A stretch of 50,365 bases of DNA from Cyclobacteriaceae bacterium (GTDB taxonomy: Bacteria > Bacteroidota > Bacteroidia > Cytophagales > Cyclobacteriaceae): NCBI GenBank assembly GCA_027533395.1, contig JAPZUF010000004.1:237304-287668 (forward strand). The letters are read 5' to 3'. Shown here piece after piece: positions 25,797-34,008 of the stretch. The translations under genes and the position numbers were made by a program. The notes under the pieces were generated by a model, which ran no database searches, was not told where the DNA came from, and worked only from the letters and a program-made list of their open reading frames with translations. Within the stretch, counting starts at the first letter, position 1; every line of letters starts with the position of its first letter.

Positions 25797-26311
25797 TCTT
25801 CTACTTCAACAATCATTTCTATTTCAACAGCAAAACCAAGTGGTAGTGCATGCATACCAACAGCGGAGCGAGCGTGTTTGCCTTTTTCTCCGAAAATAGA
25901 AACCATTACATCGCTAAAGCCATTCATCACCTGGGGTTGTTCCGTAAATTGCTCGGTGCAATTAACCATGCCTAAAACTTTTACAACGCGTTTCACTTTA
26001 TTCAAATCACCAATCTCAGCATGAAGAGTTGATAACAAAGAAATAGCTGTGAGTTTTGCAGCGTCTGCACCTTGCGCAGTTGTTAGGTCTCTTCCTACTT
26101 TTCCTACTACATAAGATCCATCTGGCTTAGCAGGACCATGACCGGCCAGAAAAATTAAATTACCACTGCGAACAGACTTAACATAATTAGCTACCGGTTT
26201 ACCAGGTGCAGTTAACGTAATGTTCGCCTCTTTTAATTTTTGATAGACATCTTGTGACCAGCCTGCTTGGGTGACTAAAAAAAATAGGAAAAGAATTACA
26301 TTTCTTGCCAT
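25793..26311 (-). CDS. RidA/YjgF-family protein with signal peptide
   Basis: A 172-residue protein with an N-terminal signal peptide (NVILFLFFLVTQAGWSQ, about 4-20) in front of a complete RidA domain: SGNLIFLAGHGPAKPDG (about 49-65), a central helix and the C-terminal segment KHARSAVGMHALPLGFAVEI, which includes the arginine that binds substrate in RidA. RidA enzymes hydrolyse reactive enamine/imine intermediates, usually in the cytoplasm; here the export signal implies a periplasmic version with an unknown substrate. Its 3' end overlaps the PLP-enzyme gene tail to tail by 4 bases. Confidence 0.9.
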   Translation of the reverse strand: MARNVILFLFFLVTQAGWSQDVYQKLKEANITLTAPGKPVANYVKSVRSGNLIFLAGHGPAKPDGSYVVGKVGRDLTTAQGADAAKLTAISLLSTLHAEIGDLNKVKRVVKVLGMVNCTEQFTEQPQVMNGFSDVMVSIFGEKGKHARSAVGMHALPLGFAVEIEMIVEVED

Positions 26312-26357
26312 AGGGTTGACAAAGCTTTAGTTTACTTTGTTTGAAAGTAAACAAATT

Positions 26358-26930
26358 ATGGCTGATAAAGAAAAAATACGTTGCGGCTGGTGTTTGAAGT
26401 TTCAACAATACATCGATTACCACGATACCGAATGGGGTGTGCCCGTACATAACGACCAAACACATTTCGAATTTTTAATTTTAGAAGGCGCACAAGCCGG
26501 CTTAAGTTGGAGCACCATACTTAAAAAAAGAGAAGGATATAGAAAAGCTTTCGCCAATTTCGATCCGCAAAAAGTAGCTAAGTTTACCGAAACTAAACTA
26601 GAAAAGATTTTAACAAATCCTGAAATTGTACGGAACCGTTTAAAAGTATATGCTACCGTTAATAATGCCAAACAGTTTTTGAAAGTGCAAAAAGAGTTTG
26701 GTTCTTTCGATACTTACATCTGGGGTTTTGTAAACCATAAACCTATTGTTAACAAATGGAAAACCTTAAAGGAAATTCCGCCCACAACAAAAGAATCGGA
26801 TGCATTGAGTAAAGATTTAATCAAGCGTGGATTTAAATTCGTTGGCAGCACTGTGATGTATGCACACATGCAAGCCTGCGGGTTAGTAAACGACCATTTA
26901 ATAGATTGTTTTAGATATAAACAAGTATAG
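26358..26930 (+). CDS. tag: DNA-3-methyladenine glycosylase I
   Basis: Tag removes 3-methyladenine from alkylated DNA as the first step of base-excision repair. The 190-residue product shows the family pattern CGWCLKFQQYIDYHDTEWGV (about 9-28), FLILEGAQAGLSWSTILKKR (about 41-60) and, at the C terminus, GSTVMYAHMQACGLVNDH with cysteine and histidine positions that bind zinc in this family. The ATG at 26358 is chosen because it begins right before the conserved CxxC region; a TTG at 26337 would add seven residues. Divergent from the RidA gene. Confidence 0.93.
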   Translation: MADKEKIRCGWCLKFQQYIDYHDTEWGVPVHNDQTHFEFLILEGAQAGLSWSTILKKREGYRKAFANFDPQKVAKFTETKLEKILTNPEIVRNRLKVYATVNNAKQFLKVQKEFGSFDTYIWGFVNHKPIVNKWKTLKEIPPTTKESDALSKDLIKRGFKFVGSTVMYAHMQACGLVNDHLIDCFRYKQV

Positions 26931-26934
26931 TTTT

Positions 26935-27336
26935 TTGAATGACTTGCTTCAATCGTTAAGGGAAAAACCAAAATCTATTTTTTTGTTAGATGCAGTGGGT
27001 GCATTTACGTCCTTAATTTCATTGTTAATTTTTATTTTTTTAACAGATGAATTAGATGCAATACCAAATCGAATAAAAATTGGATTATCTCTATTGATTT
27101 GTGTTTTAATTGCATGCGGAATTGCATTTTATTATTTAGCTAAATCAATTGCTAAGTTACTTCGTATTGTTATTGCCTATAATATCTTGTATGCAATTAT
27201 TACTTTCTTTTTGTTATTAATTTATTTTGATAAGATTAAATGGATTGGAAAATCCTATCTCATCATCGAAATTCTAATTCTGATTGGTGTAGTGGTTTTT
27301 GAAAAATATTTTCTTTCTGTGTTTAAAAAAAGCTAA
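26935..27336 (+). CDS. Small four-helix membrane protein, unknown
   Basis: A 133-residue protein with four predicted membrane helices (about 17-37, 48-70, 76-99, 106-126) and a basic C-terminal end (FKKS). No family is recognised. It begins with TTG at 26935, only 4 bases after the tag stop, so it is probably translated from the tag transcript; there is no in-frame ATG near the beginning. Its 3' end overlaps the Crp/Fnr gene by 4 bases in the opposite direction. Confidence 0.6.
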   Translation: MNDLLQSLREKPKSIFLLDAVGAFTSLISLLIFIFLTDELDAIPNRIKIGLSLLICVLIACGIAFYYLAKSIAKLLRIVIAYNILYAIITFFLLLIYFDKIKWIGKSYLIIEILILIGVVVFEKYFLSVFKKS

Positions 27337-27923
27337 GCACCTTTTCCAGTTGCTAATCGTTTACGAATGCGACTAAGCGATTCAGGTTGAATACCCAAAT
27401 AAGATGCAATGTATTGTAATGGCACGCGCTCCATTACTTTGGGCCTTTCTTTCATCAAGCGTAAGTATCTTTCCTCTGGAGAATTATACAACAAGGCTTT
27501 GTTCCGTGTTACTACAAATACTAACATGTATTCGGCCATTTTTCTTCCAAACTTCTGCCACACAGGATATTTTTCGTAGGCAGTCATTAAATCGGTGTAT
27601 TGTAATTGCAGTATTTCTGCGTCTTCCATAGCAACCATGTTATCTATGCTAGGCTGCCTTGAAACAAAACTCACATAATCGGTAATGTAGTTGCCTTCAA
27701 AAGAAAAATTCACTGTTAAATCTTCTTCTTTAACTGTATTGTATATTCTAAAATAACCGGAGTTGATAAAAGTAACGTGGTCGCATACTTCACCTTCCCG
27801 TAAAATATACTCTCCTTTCTTAATAAATCTTCTTGTTAAAATAGATTGGTGGTAACGCCACTCTTCTTCATTAAACGTTACAAACTGACTAACAAATTTT
27901 TTGAGTAGGGAGAACTCGTCCAT
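27333..27923 (-). CDS. Crp/Fnr-family transcriptional regulator
   Basis: A 196-residue regulator: an N-terminal cyclic-nucleotide-binding-like beta-barrel (about 20-130; ILTRRFIKKGEYILREGEVC is the typical opening) and a short C-terminal helix-turn-helix (PLQYIASYLGIQPESLSRIR, about 168-187). No Fnr-type cysteine cluster is visible, so it is not an oxygen-sensing Fnr. The ATG at 27923 is preferred over the longer frame to 28007, because the extra codons would run through a terminator hairpin. It follows the TonB receptor gene on the same strand and is a candidate regulator for it. Confidence 0.87.
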   Translation of the reverse strand: MDEFSLLKKFVSQFVTFNEEEWRYHQSILTRRFIKKGEYILREGEVCDHVTFINSGYFRIYNTVKEEDLTVNFSFEGNYITDYVSFVSRQPSIDNMVAMEDAEILQLQYTDLMTAYEKYPVWQKFGRKMAEYMLVFVVTRNKALLYNSPEERYLRLMKERPKVMERVPLQYIASYLGIQPESLSRIRKRLATGKGA

Positions 27924-27930
27924 CCCCAAA

Positions 27931-27991
27931 AATAGGAAAAAACTCCTGCACCGGACCATAAATTTTATGATCCGGTGTGTAAGCCAGGAGT
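27931..27991 (-). terminator. Long hairpin terminator or leader between the TonB receptor and the Crp gene
   Basis: Nested stems ACTCCTG/CAGGAGT (27942-27948 with 27985-27991), CACCGGA/TCCGGTG (27949-27955 with 27971-27977) and an AT-rich inner palindrome form one hairpin. On the minus strand it is followed at once by six Ts and more T-rich sequence. It ends the TonB-receptor transcript and sits in the leader of the downstream regulator, so it could also act as an attenuator. Confidence 0.8.
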
Positions 27992-28003
27992 GTTCCGCAG
28001 GCA

Positions 28004-30415
28004 TCAAAACGTGAACCTTACGAACGGAACGGGGAAAAATCCTTGTTGGTATTCTGTTACGATGCGATTAGTTCTTGGATTGTAGGATTGCGAAAAGATA
28101 TTTTGATTGTTGGTAACATTTTGTAAGTCAATGGCAAGTTCTAATGTGCTCTTAGCATATTCTTTTCTATACGAAATACGCAAGTCGGTTCTAAAGTACG
28201 GATCTTGTTTTTCTGAAAAAGCTCTGGATTCGTTTAAGATGGTTCTGCCAAATTGTTGAGAGGCTGCTAAATCAACAGGTGTTAAATACTTTCCACCAAT
28301 TGTTGTTAAACGAATGTTGAAGACCAAATAATTCTTCTTTCTGCCAACACGCCATTCTTTTCCGGCTAAGGCATTTACAACATACTGTGTATTAAAAGCA
28401 GAGTTACGTTTTACACCATCGCTTCCTTTGTATTCGGAATCAAACAAAGAACTTGTGATGAGGAAATAATATCCTTTGTTGAAAAATCTTTCGATGGTTA
28501 ACTCAACACCGTAGTTTCTGCCAGTTCCATTGTTGACTAAACTGTCTTCATCGGAGGGGGCAAAACTTGCACCTGTGTTAATGGCAGCGAATGAAGATGG
28601 ATTTCTTTCTACCGGAATTCTATCTAAATATTGATAATAGGTTTCAGCTTTTACACGCAACACTTCTGAAATATTCCAGTCGTAGGTAACTACTGCATGT
28701 TGACTTCTGGTGAAATCTAATTGTGTATTGTTTAACTGAACAGAATTATCAGGCAATTTTGTTTGTACGTAAGAGGTGTAAATGTTTTGTGCCTGATTGT
28801 GTATACCGTACCCTGCGCTAAGAGCATGTTTACCATTAAAGTTGTATTGCATGTTAAAACGAGGCTCCACTACAAACTGTTCGTTTAAAGAATAGTATTG
28901 AGCATGTAAACCAGCGTTGATCGAGAATTTACCCGAGAAACGGTGTTTCCAATTGGTGTAAGCCTGATAAAGTGTAGTTTGGTCTTTAGCATTTACACGG
29001 GTTGTGTCGCGACCTATGTTAGCATAAATATCTCTGTTGTAAAGTGAAAAGTCTGTATAATCGATGTAAAAGCCTGAAGTCAAACTGTTTTTGGAATTAA
29101 ATTTTGTGCGAGTAAAACCAGTGAAGGATAATTTGTTTGTTGTTAACTCACTTTCGAATCTTCTAAATTTATTCGTTACATCGTTGTTGGTATTTCTTAC
29201 TAAAGAGTCGCCTGTTACACCTTCATCTGTGTAGCTATGGCCTGCTGTAAGTTTGATAAATGTTTTAGGTGAAACATTTTTTTCGTAGCTGGCACCTGTA
29301 ACGGTTGTTCTAAAGCGAGGGTAAGTGTCTTGATTTTCATTTCCATATAAATCGGTATCTTCACTTAAATCTGCTTCACTTCCTAATAAATCTATTTCGC
29401 TAATACCGGCAATGCCGAAGATAGTCCACTTGCCATTCCCTTTTGTAGGCAAAGAAAGTTTATAATTTAAATCTTGATATAAGGGTACGTTAGAACCTGT
29501 ACCAAAATCAATTCCTAATGCATTAAAAACACCCAAAGTAGAGTAACGATAGTTGGCTATAAAGGATGATTTGGAATTTTTCTTTAGCGGTCCTTCAGCA
29601 CCTAACTCAAAACCACCAAAACCAACTTGCGCAGTGTATTCATACTGTTCATTGTTGCCTTCGCGCATTCTAATATCGAATACACCGGCTGTAGCATTTC
29701 CATATTGCGATGGAAAAGCACTGGTGATGAAATCGGACTTATCGAGGTTATTGTTATTTAAAATACTTACCGGACCACCTGTGCTAACCAAGGCACCAAA
29801 GTGATTTGGGTTAGGAATATTTAAACCTTCTAATTGCCACAACATACCGATGGGCGAATTACCACGCACCACTATATCATTGCGTGAATCGTTACCTCCT
29901 ACAACACCTGCAAAGTTAGCGGCCATTCGCGATGGGTCGCCTAATGCGCCTGCATATCGTTTGGTATCATCTACATTAAAAGAACGCGCACTCACTACAG
30001 CCAGATCGTTATTGGTAGCAGTTTTGTCTTCTTTTGTATTAGCCGTTACCACAATTTCGTTAAGTTGGTTTACTTGTTCGGTTAAAGAAAAGTTTAAGAT
30101 CACTTCCTTACCTGCTGTAACAATAACGTTTGGGATGATTTGTTCTTCATAACCTATGTAACTTACTTTAAAGGTTTGTCTGCCAAGTGGCACATTGTTG
30201 ATGCGATAAAAGCCATCCACATCGGTAGCGCTGCCTAGTAAAGTTTCAGTACCCAGTAAGGTAATGTTTACACCGATTAATGGCGTTTTAGAAATTTCGT
30301 CTAATACACGGCCGCGAACGGTTTGTGTATTCTGTGCATAGCTAAAAGTTGCCAGCAACATTAAAAAGTTAAACAGAATAAAACTTTTTTTGTGATTTTG
30401 AATTTGTGTGTTCAT
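28004..30415 (-). CDS. TonB-dependent outer-membrane receptor with carboxypeptidase-like N-terminal domain
   Basis: An 803-residue outer-membrane protein. After the signal peptide (FILFNFLMLLATFSYAQ, about 11-27) comes a CarboxypepD_reg-like domain (QTVRGRVLDEISKTPLIGVN, about 30-115), a plug domain (about 120-240; DIVVRGNSPIGMLWQLEGL) and a beta-barrel ending FFPVPFVRFTF with the aromatic final residue expected of outer-membrane proteins. It should import a substrate with TonB energy; the substrate is unknown and no SusD partner is present. The ATG at 30415 fits the signal peptide; the longer frame to 30484 does not. The strong terminator downstream separates it from the Crp-family gene. Confidence 0.9.
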   Translation of the reverse strand: MNTQIQNHKKSFILFNFLMLLATFSYAQNTQTVRGRVLDEISKTPLIGVNITLLGTETLLGSATDVDGFYRINNVPLGRQTFKVSYIGYEEQIIPNVIVTAGKEVILNFSLTEQVNQLNEIVVTANTKEDKTATNNDLAVVSARSFNVDDTKRYAGALGDPSRMAANFAGVVGGNDSRNDIVVRGNSPIGMLWQLEGLNIPNPNHFGALVSTGGPVSILNNNNLDKSDFITSAFPSQYGNATAGVFDIRMREGNNEQYEYTAQVGFGGFELGAEGPLKKNSKSSFIANYRYSTLGVFNALGIDFGTGSNVPLYQDLNYKLSLPTKGNGKWTIFGIAGISEIDLLGSEADLSEDTDLYGNENQDTYPRFRTTVTGASYEKNVSPKTFIKLTAGHSYTDEGVTGDSLVRNTNNDVTNKFRRFESELTTNKLSFTGFTRTKFNSKNSLTSGFYIDYTDFSLYNRDIYANIGRDTTRVNAKDQTTLYQAYTNWKHRFSGKFSINAGLHAQYYSLNEQFVVEPRFNMQYNFNGKHALSAGYGIHNQAQNIYTSYVQTKLPDNSVQLNNTQLDFTRSQHAVVTYDWNISEVLRVKAETYYQYLDRIPVERNPSSFAAINTGASFAPSDEDSLVNNGTGRNYGVELTIERFFNKGYYFLITSSLFDSEYKGSDGVKRNSAFNTQYVVNALAGKEWRVGRKKNYLVFNIRLTTIGGKYLTPVDLAASQQFGRTILNESRAFSEKQDPYFRTDLRISYRKEYAKSTLELAIDLQNVTNNQNIFSQSYNPRTNRIVTEYQQGFFPVPFVRFTF

Positions 30416-30585
30416 GGTTCGTTGTTTTGATGGTACAAAGTTGAACCCAACCTCTGTCTTTATACCTTGATTTGAGTTATACAAAACCGAAATACCGATT
30501 GATTTGAGTCAAGAAAATGGATGATAAGTCTATTATGACATGTTAATAATGTATAATTTTATTGAATAAAAATCGTTTCAGCTAT

Positions 30586-32001
30586 ATGAGGTTTACAAAA
30601 AACATGATTAGGAAAAGCATTTTACTAACATTGATTCTATCAATGTTCATTTTTAATGCCTGTGATGAAGAAGGAAAGTTTGAAGGAGATGCAGCTATTA
30701 ACAAGTGGATTTACGATAACATGAAATATTACTATCTATGGACAGATGAAATTCCTGATAATCCCAACATAAATCAACAGCCTGAAGATTTTTTTGAAAG
30801 CATTTTATCCAACAAAGATAGATTTTCATGGATACAAGAAGATTATGAGGAATTATTGAAATCCTTACAAGGTGTTAATAAGGAGGCAGGATTTGAATTT
30901 GTTTTATATTTAGATGGCAATACTCCGGGTAACGTGTTAATGCAAATTGTTTATATCAAACCTAATTCTCCTGCATCGTCTACTGCATTAAAGCGTGGAG
31001 ATATTATCACGGCAATTAATGGAACAACGCTAACTGAAAGTAACTATCGGTCTTTGCTGACACAAATGAGTGATAATTTTTCTGTCTCATATCGTGCTAT
31101 AGATTTAAACACAGAAACTTTTGGCTCGGCAACTACTTTAAATCTTGCACCCGTGGAGTATTCAGAAAATCCAAACTATTTATCTTCTGTTATTACCATT
31201 GGCAATAAAAAAATCGGATACTATCTCTACAACTTTTTTGCCACTGGTCCTTCCTCTAACTCTAGTGAGTACAACAACCAGATGGATAATATTTTTGCTG
31301 AATTTAAAGCACAAGGTATAACAGATTTAGTACTTGACTTACGTTTTAATTCTGGCGGAGCAGAAACTGCTACACGCAATCTTGCAAGTTTGATTGGAGC
31401 TGGCGTTACAACCAACAATATTTTTGCCAAGCGAAAATATAATGATCAGTTAACAGAAGATTTAACCAATGACCCAGAATACGGCCCCGAATTTTTTAAC
31501 ACGCGTTTTGTATCTAAAACACAAAACATCGGTTCACAACTCGATAATTTTATCATCTTAACAAGTTCTCGTTCAGCTTCCGCCAGCGAATTATTGATCA
31601 ATGGATTAAAACCTTATATGGATGTGTTCATCATAGGTGATGTTACTTTTGGAAAAAATGTAGGTTCTATTTCAATCTATCAACCGAACGATCCCAACAA
31701 CACCTGGGGTATGCAACCCATCGTGGTTCAATCTTTTAATGCCAATGATGAATCTGATTACAGCGATGGCTTTTCACCAAACATTCTATTAAAAGACAAT
31801 GATTTAATGTTACAGCCTTTAGGAAATCAAAACGAGCGTTTATTGAGTAAAGCATTAGAAGTTATAGCTGGACCTCCAACAATTGCAGCCCGTAAGCAAG
31901 ATTCTCGTTATGAAAGAATGGAAATTGGAAACTCACATGATTTTAAGAAAATAAAGGCACCCATGTTGTTCGATGCGAAAAACTTATCTTTGCCAGAATA
32001 G
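30586..32001 (+). CDS. S41-family C-terminal-processing-type protease, lipoprotein
   Basis: A 471-residue exported protease with lipobox FIFNAC (Cys26), a short N-terminal helical region, a PDZ domain (about 100-175; VYIKPNSPASSTALKRGDII) and the tail-specific protease core (about 195-430). Catalytic motifs are present: RFNSGGAETATRNLASL, the serine region SSRSASASELLINGL and the lysine in DVTFGKNVGS. It probably degrades or trims periplasmic proteins. ATG 30586 is used; ATG 30604 (MIRKSILLTLILSM) is nearly as good and TTG 30562 is less likely. Divergent from the TonB receptor and followed 15 bases later by a small unknown gene. Confidence 0.9.
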   Translation: MRFTKNMIRKSILLTLILSMFIFNACDEEGKFEGDAAINKWIYDNMKYYYLWTDEIPDNPNINQQPEDFFESILSNKDRFSWIQEDYEELLKSLQGVNKEAGFEFVLYLDGNTPGNVLMQIVYIKPNSPASSTALKRGDIITAINGTTLTESNYRSLLTQMSDNFSVSYRAIDLNTETFGSATTLNLAPVEYSENPNYLSSVITIGNKKIGYYLYNFFATGPSSNSSEYNNQMDNIFAEFKAQGITDLVLDLRFNSGGAETATRNLASLIGAGVTTNNIFAKRKYNDQLTEDLTNDPEYGPEFFNTRFVSKTQNIGSQLDNFIILTSSRSASASELLINGLKPYMDVFIIGDVTFGKNVGSISIYQPNDPNNTWGMQPIVVQSFNANDESDYSDGFSPNILLKDNDLMLQPLGNQNERLLSKALEVIAGPPTIAARKQDSRYERMEIGNSHDFKKIKAPMLFDAKNLSLPE

Positions 32002-32016
32002 CAATAAAGTTTTTTA

Positions 32017-32370
32017 ATGGTTACACTCTTAGAGCATAAAGGTAAGCAAATTTTAATAGTTGACTACAGCCATGCGCGAGGGGATGAGTTAATAACTGTT
32101 TTTGATGAAGCCAAGAGCTTAGTATTCGAACGAGATTTATATGTTTACTCCCTAACTATTTGGAATGAAAAATCATATGTAAGCCCAAACTATTTAAACC
32201 ACATTAAAAAAGAATTACCGCTGATTGATTACCGAATAAAAAAACAAGCCATCATGGGTGTTTCCAAAGTTCAGAAATGGATTTTAAGAGCTGTGAATGC
32301 CTGGTATGGAGAAAAACTAAAACTTGTTGAGTCTAAAGAAGAAGCCTTGCGTTATTTCGATGAAGACTAA
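32017..32370 (+). CDS. Unknown 117-aa protein, STAS-like fold possible
   Basis: A 117-residue soluble protein starting MVTLLEHKGKQILIVDYSHA, with alternating strand-helix pattern (QILIVDYS, ELITVFDEAKSLVFE, VYSLTIWNE, then AIMGVSKVQKWILRAVNAWY) that resembles STAS/SEC14-like small domains. No catalytic or binding motif is evident, and the resemblance is only at the level of secondary structure. It is 15 bases after the S41 protease gene on the same strand and probably shares its transcript; it converges with the RhlE-type helicase gene. Confidence 0.65.
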   Translation: MVTLLEHKGKQILIVDYSHARGDELITVFDEAKSLVFERDLYVYSLTIWNEKSYVSPNYLNHIKKELPLIDYRIKKQAIMGVSKVQKWILRAVNAWYGEKLKLVESKEEALRYFDED

Positions 32371-32387
32371 TTTACAAATAAATCAAC

Positions 32388-33611
32388 TTAAGATTGATTT
32401 GTATTCTTTTTCTTAAAAAACTTTTTCTTGCCTTTAAAATTTTTACTCTTGGCTGGTTTTAACGTGGGGTTATAGGTTGGTCCCTCACCTAAGAATTCTG
32501 GCAATGGAAGTTTTGGTACTTCATACCCAATCAATCTTTCGATGCTCCCAAATCTTCTTTGATCTTTTTCTGTAATCAAAGTAATGGCTGTTCCTGTTCT
32601 TTGAGCGCGAGCGGTTCGGCCTACACGGTGCACATAATCTTCCGGATCGGGAGGTACATCTGCATTGATGACTAAATCTATTCCATCTACATCAATCCCT
32701 CTGGATAAAACATCGGTTCCGATTAATGTACTGATTTGTTTCGCTTTAAAGTTGCGCATGATTTCCTCGCGCTCTGATTGTTCTAAATCAGAATGAAAGG
32801 CGCTGGCTTTTAACCCTTCTTTTCTAAAAATTTTGTCTAAAGCTTTTGCATTATCTTTTGTGGAACAGAAAACAATAACGCTGCTATATGTGTCGTTGGT
32901 AAGGATGAGTTTGATTAGAGGAAATTTTTGTGTTTCATATACACAATATGCTTGTTGTAAAATGCCTTCAGCAGGTTTGGCAAGTGAAATATTTATCTCT
33001 TTGGGGTTTCGTAAAATTTTACCTGTAAGCTGTTTAATTTTTGGGGGCATGGTTGCCGAGAACATGAGCGTTTGGCGTTCTTGAGGCAGATAAGAAATAA
33101 TTTTTACGATGTCTTCGTAAAAACCCATATCGAGCATGCGATCAGCTTCATCTAAAATTAAATGTTGCAAATGTTTTAAATTGATAGTGCCTGCAGCTAG
33201 CAGGGCAATTAATCTACCTGGTGTCGCTATAACGATATCTGCACCTTGTTCTAAAGCTTTACGTTGTACATCCCAAGTGGCGCCATCGCCACCGCCAAAA
33301 ATAGGAATGGAGCTAACGCCTGTGAAATAGCCAAAGCCTTCTATTTGCTGGTCGATTTGTTGCGCAAGTTCACGAGTAGGTACAATAACCAATGTGTTTA
33401 GATGTCGATGGTCGCTGCCCATCATTTTATGAATAACCGGCAGAATAAAAGCAGCTGTTTTACCTGTTCCGGTTTGGGCGCATGCTAATAAATCGTGCCC
33501 TTCCATGATTAATGGAATGGCTTGTTGTTGTATAGGAGTAGGTTGGCGAAAATTCATGGCATCGAGGCCATCGAGCAAACGCGGTTCAAACTGAAAATCG
33601 TGGAATGTCAA
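32388..33611 (-). CDS. DEAD-box RNA helicase, RhlE type
   Basis: A 407-residue ATP-dependent RNA helicase with the complete motif set: Q motif FRQPTPIQQQAIPLI, motif I ACAQTGTGKTAAF, PTRELAQQ, TPGRL, LDEADRMLDMGF, SATMPP, VIVFCSTKDNAK, GTDVLSRGIDV and HRVGRTARAQRTG. The C-terminal tail is rich in lysine (KSKNFKGKKKFFKKKN), typical for RNA binding. The frame begins with TTG at 33611, directly upstream of the conserved F-x-x-F that precedes the Q motif; no ATG is in a better place. Such helicases act in ribosome assembly and cold adaptation, which fits a cold-shock gene just upstream. Confidence 0.93.
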   Translation of the reverse strand: MTFHDFQFEPRLLDGLDAMNFRQPTPIQQQAIPLIMEGHDLLACAQTGTGKTAAFILPVIHKMMGSDHRHLNTLVIVPTRELAQQIDQQIEGFGYFTGVSSIPIFGGGDGATWDVQRKALEQGADIVIATPGRLIALLAAGTINLKHLQHLILDEADRMLDMGFYEDIVKIISYLPQERQTLMFSATMPPKIKQLTGKILRNPKEINISLAKPAEGILQQAYCVYETQKFPLIKLILTNDTYSSVIVFCSTKDNAKALDKIFRKEGLKASAFHSDLEQSEREEIMRNFKAKQISTLIGTDVLSRGIDVDGIDLVINADVPPDPEDYVHRVGRTARAQRTGTAITLITEKDQRRFGSIERLIGYEVPKLPLPEFLGEGPTYNPTLKPAKSKNFKGKKKFFKKKNTNQS

Positions 33612-33659
33612 GCAGGGATTTTTTAATAATCAAAAATACAAAATACGAGTGGGATGATG

Positions 33660-33698
33660 TAAAAAGAAAAGCCCCGAGTGGGAATTCCAATCGGGGCT
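33660..33698 (-). terminator. Rho-independent terminator of the cold-shock gene
   Basis: An 8-bp stem AGCCCCGA/TCGGGGCT (33670-33677 with 33691-33698) around an inner TGGAATTCCA-like loop. On the minus strand the stem is followed by a T-rich run (33660-33669). It lies between the cold-shock gene and the helicase gene. Confidence 0.85.
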
Positions 33699-33720
33699 GG
33701 TGTTTATCTTCTAAATAATC

Positions 33721-33915
33721 TTAGTTAGCTAAACGTACCTTTACGGCATTAAGGCCTTTTTTACCTTGTTGTACTTCGAAAGTTACAACATCGTTTTCGC
33801 GTACTTCGTCAACTAAACCTGTTACGTGTACGAAAAACTCTTCGCCTGTGGCTGAATCTTTTAAAAAACCAAAACCTTTGGTTTGATTAAAGAACTTTAC
33901 TGTTCCTTGTTTCAT
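33721..33915 (-). CDS. Cold-shock-domain protein
   Basis: A 64-residue cold-shock (CspA-type) nucleic-acid-binding protein. The RNP1-like KGFGFLKD and RNP2-like FFVHVTGL motifs are clear in MKQGTVKFFNQTKGFGFLKD and the following strand. It binds single-stranded RNA or DNA and melts RNA structure. The ATG at 33915 begins the domain exactly; the longer frame upstream is not coding. A promoter is 32 bases upstream and a terminator follows, so it is a single-gene unit. Confidence 0.95.
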   Translation of the reverse strand: MKQGTVKFFNQTKGFGFLKDSATGEEFFVHVTGLVDEVRENDVVTFEVQQGKKGLNAVKVRLAN

Positions 33916-33946
33916 TTGTAATGTGATAATTTTTGATAATAATGCA

Positions 33947-33976
33947 CAAAGGTAACTAGAATAGTTGGTTATCAAC
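33947..33976 (-). promoter_or_regulatory. Promoter of the cold-shock gene
   Basis: On the minus strand TACCTTTG (33947-33954) matches TAnnTTTG in full, with a GTTG element (33973-33976) 18 bases upstream. The leader would be only about 25 bases, so the long 5' untranslated thermosensor known from E. coli cspA is absent. Confidence 0.6.
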
Positions 33977-34008
33977 CAAAATCTTTTTTATCCTTCTTTT
34001 TACGCTGA

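Noticed and set aside
28004-30415. SusC/SusD polysaccharide utilisation locus
   Set aside because: There is no SusD-like lipoprotein or glycoside hydrolase next to the receptor.
33916-34008. Long cspA-type 5' thermosensor
   Set aside because: A full-consensus promoter lies only about 32 bases before the start codon, leaving a leader too short for it.
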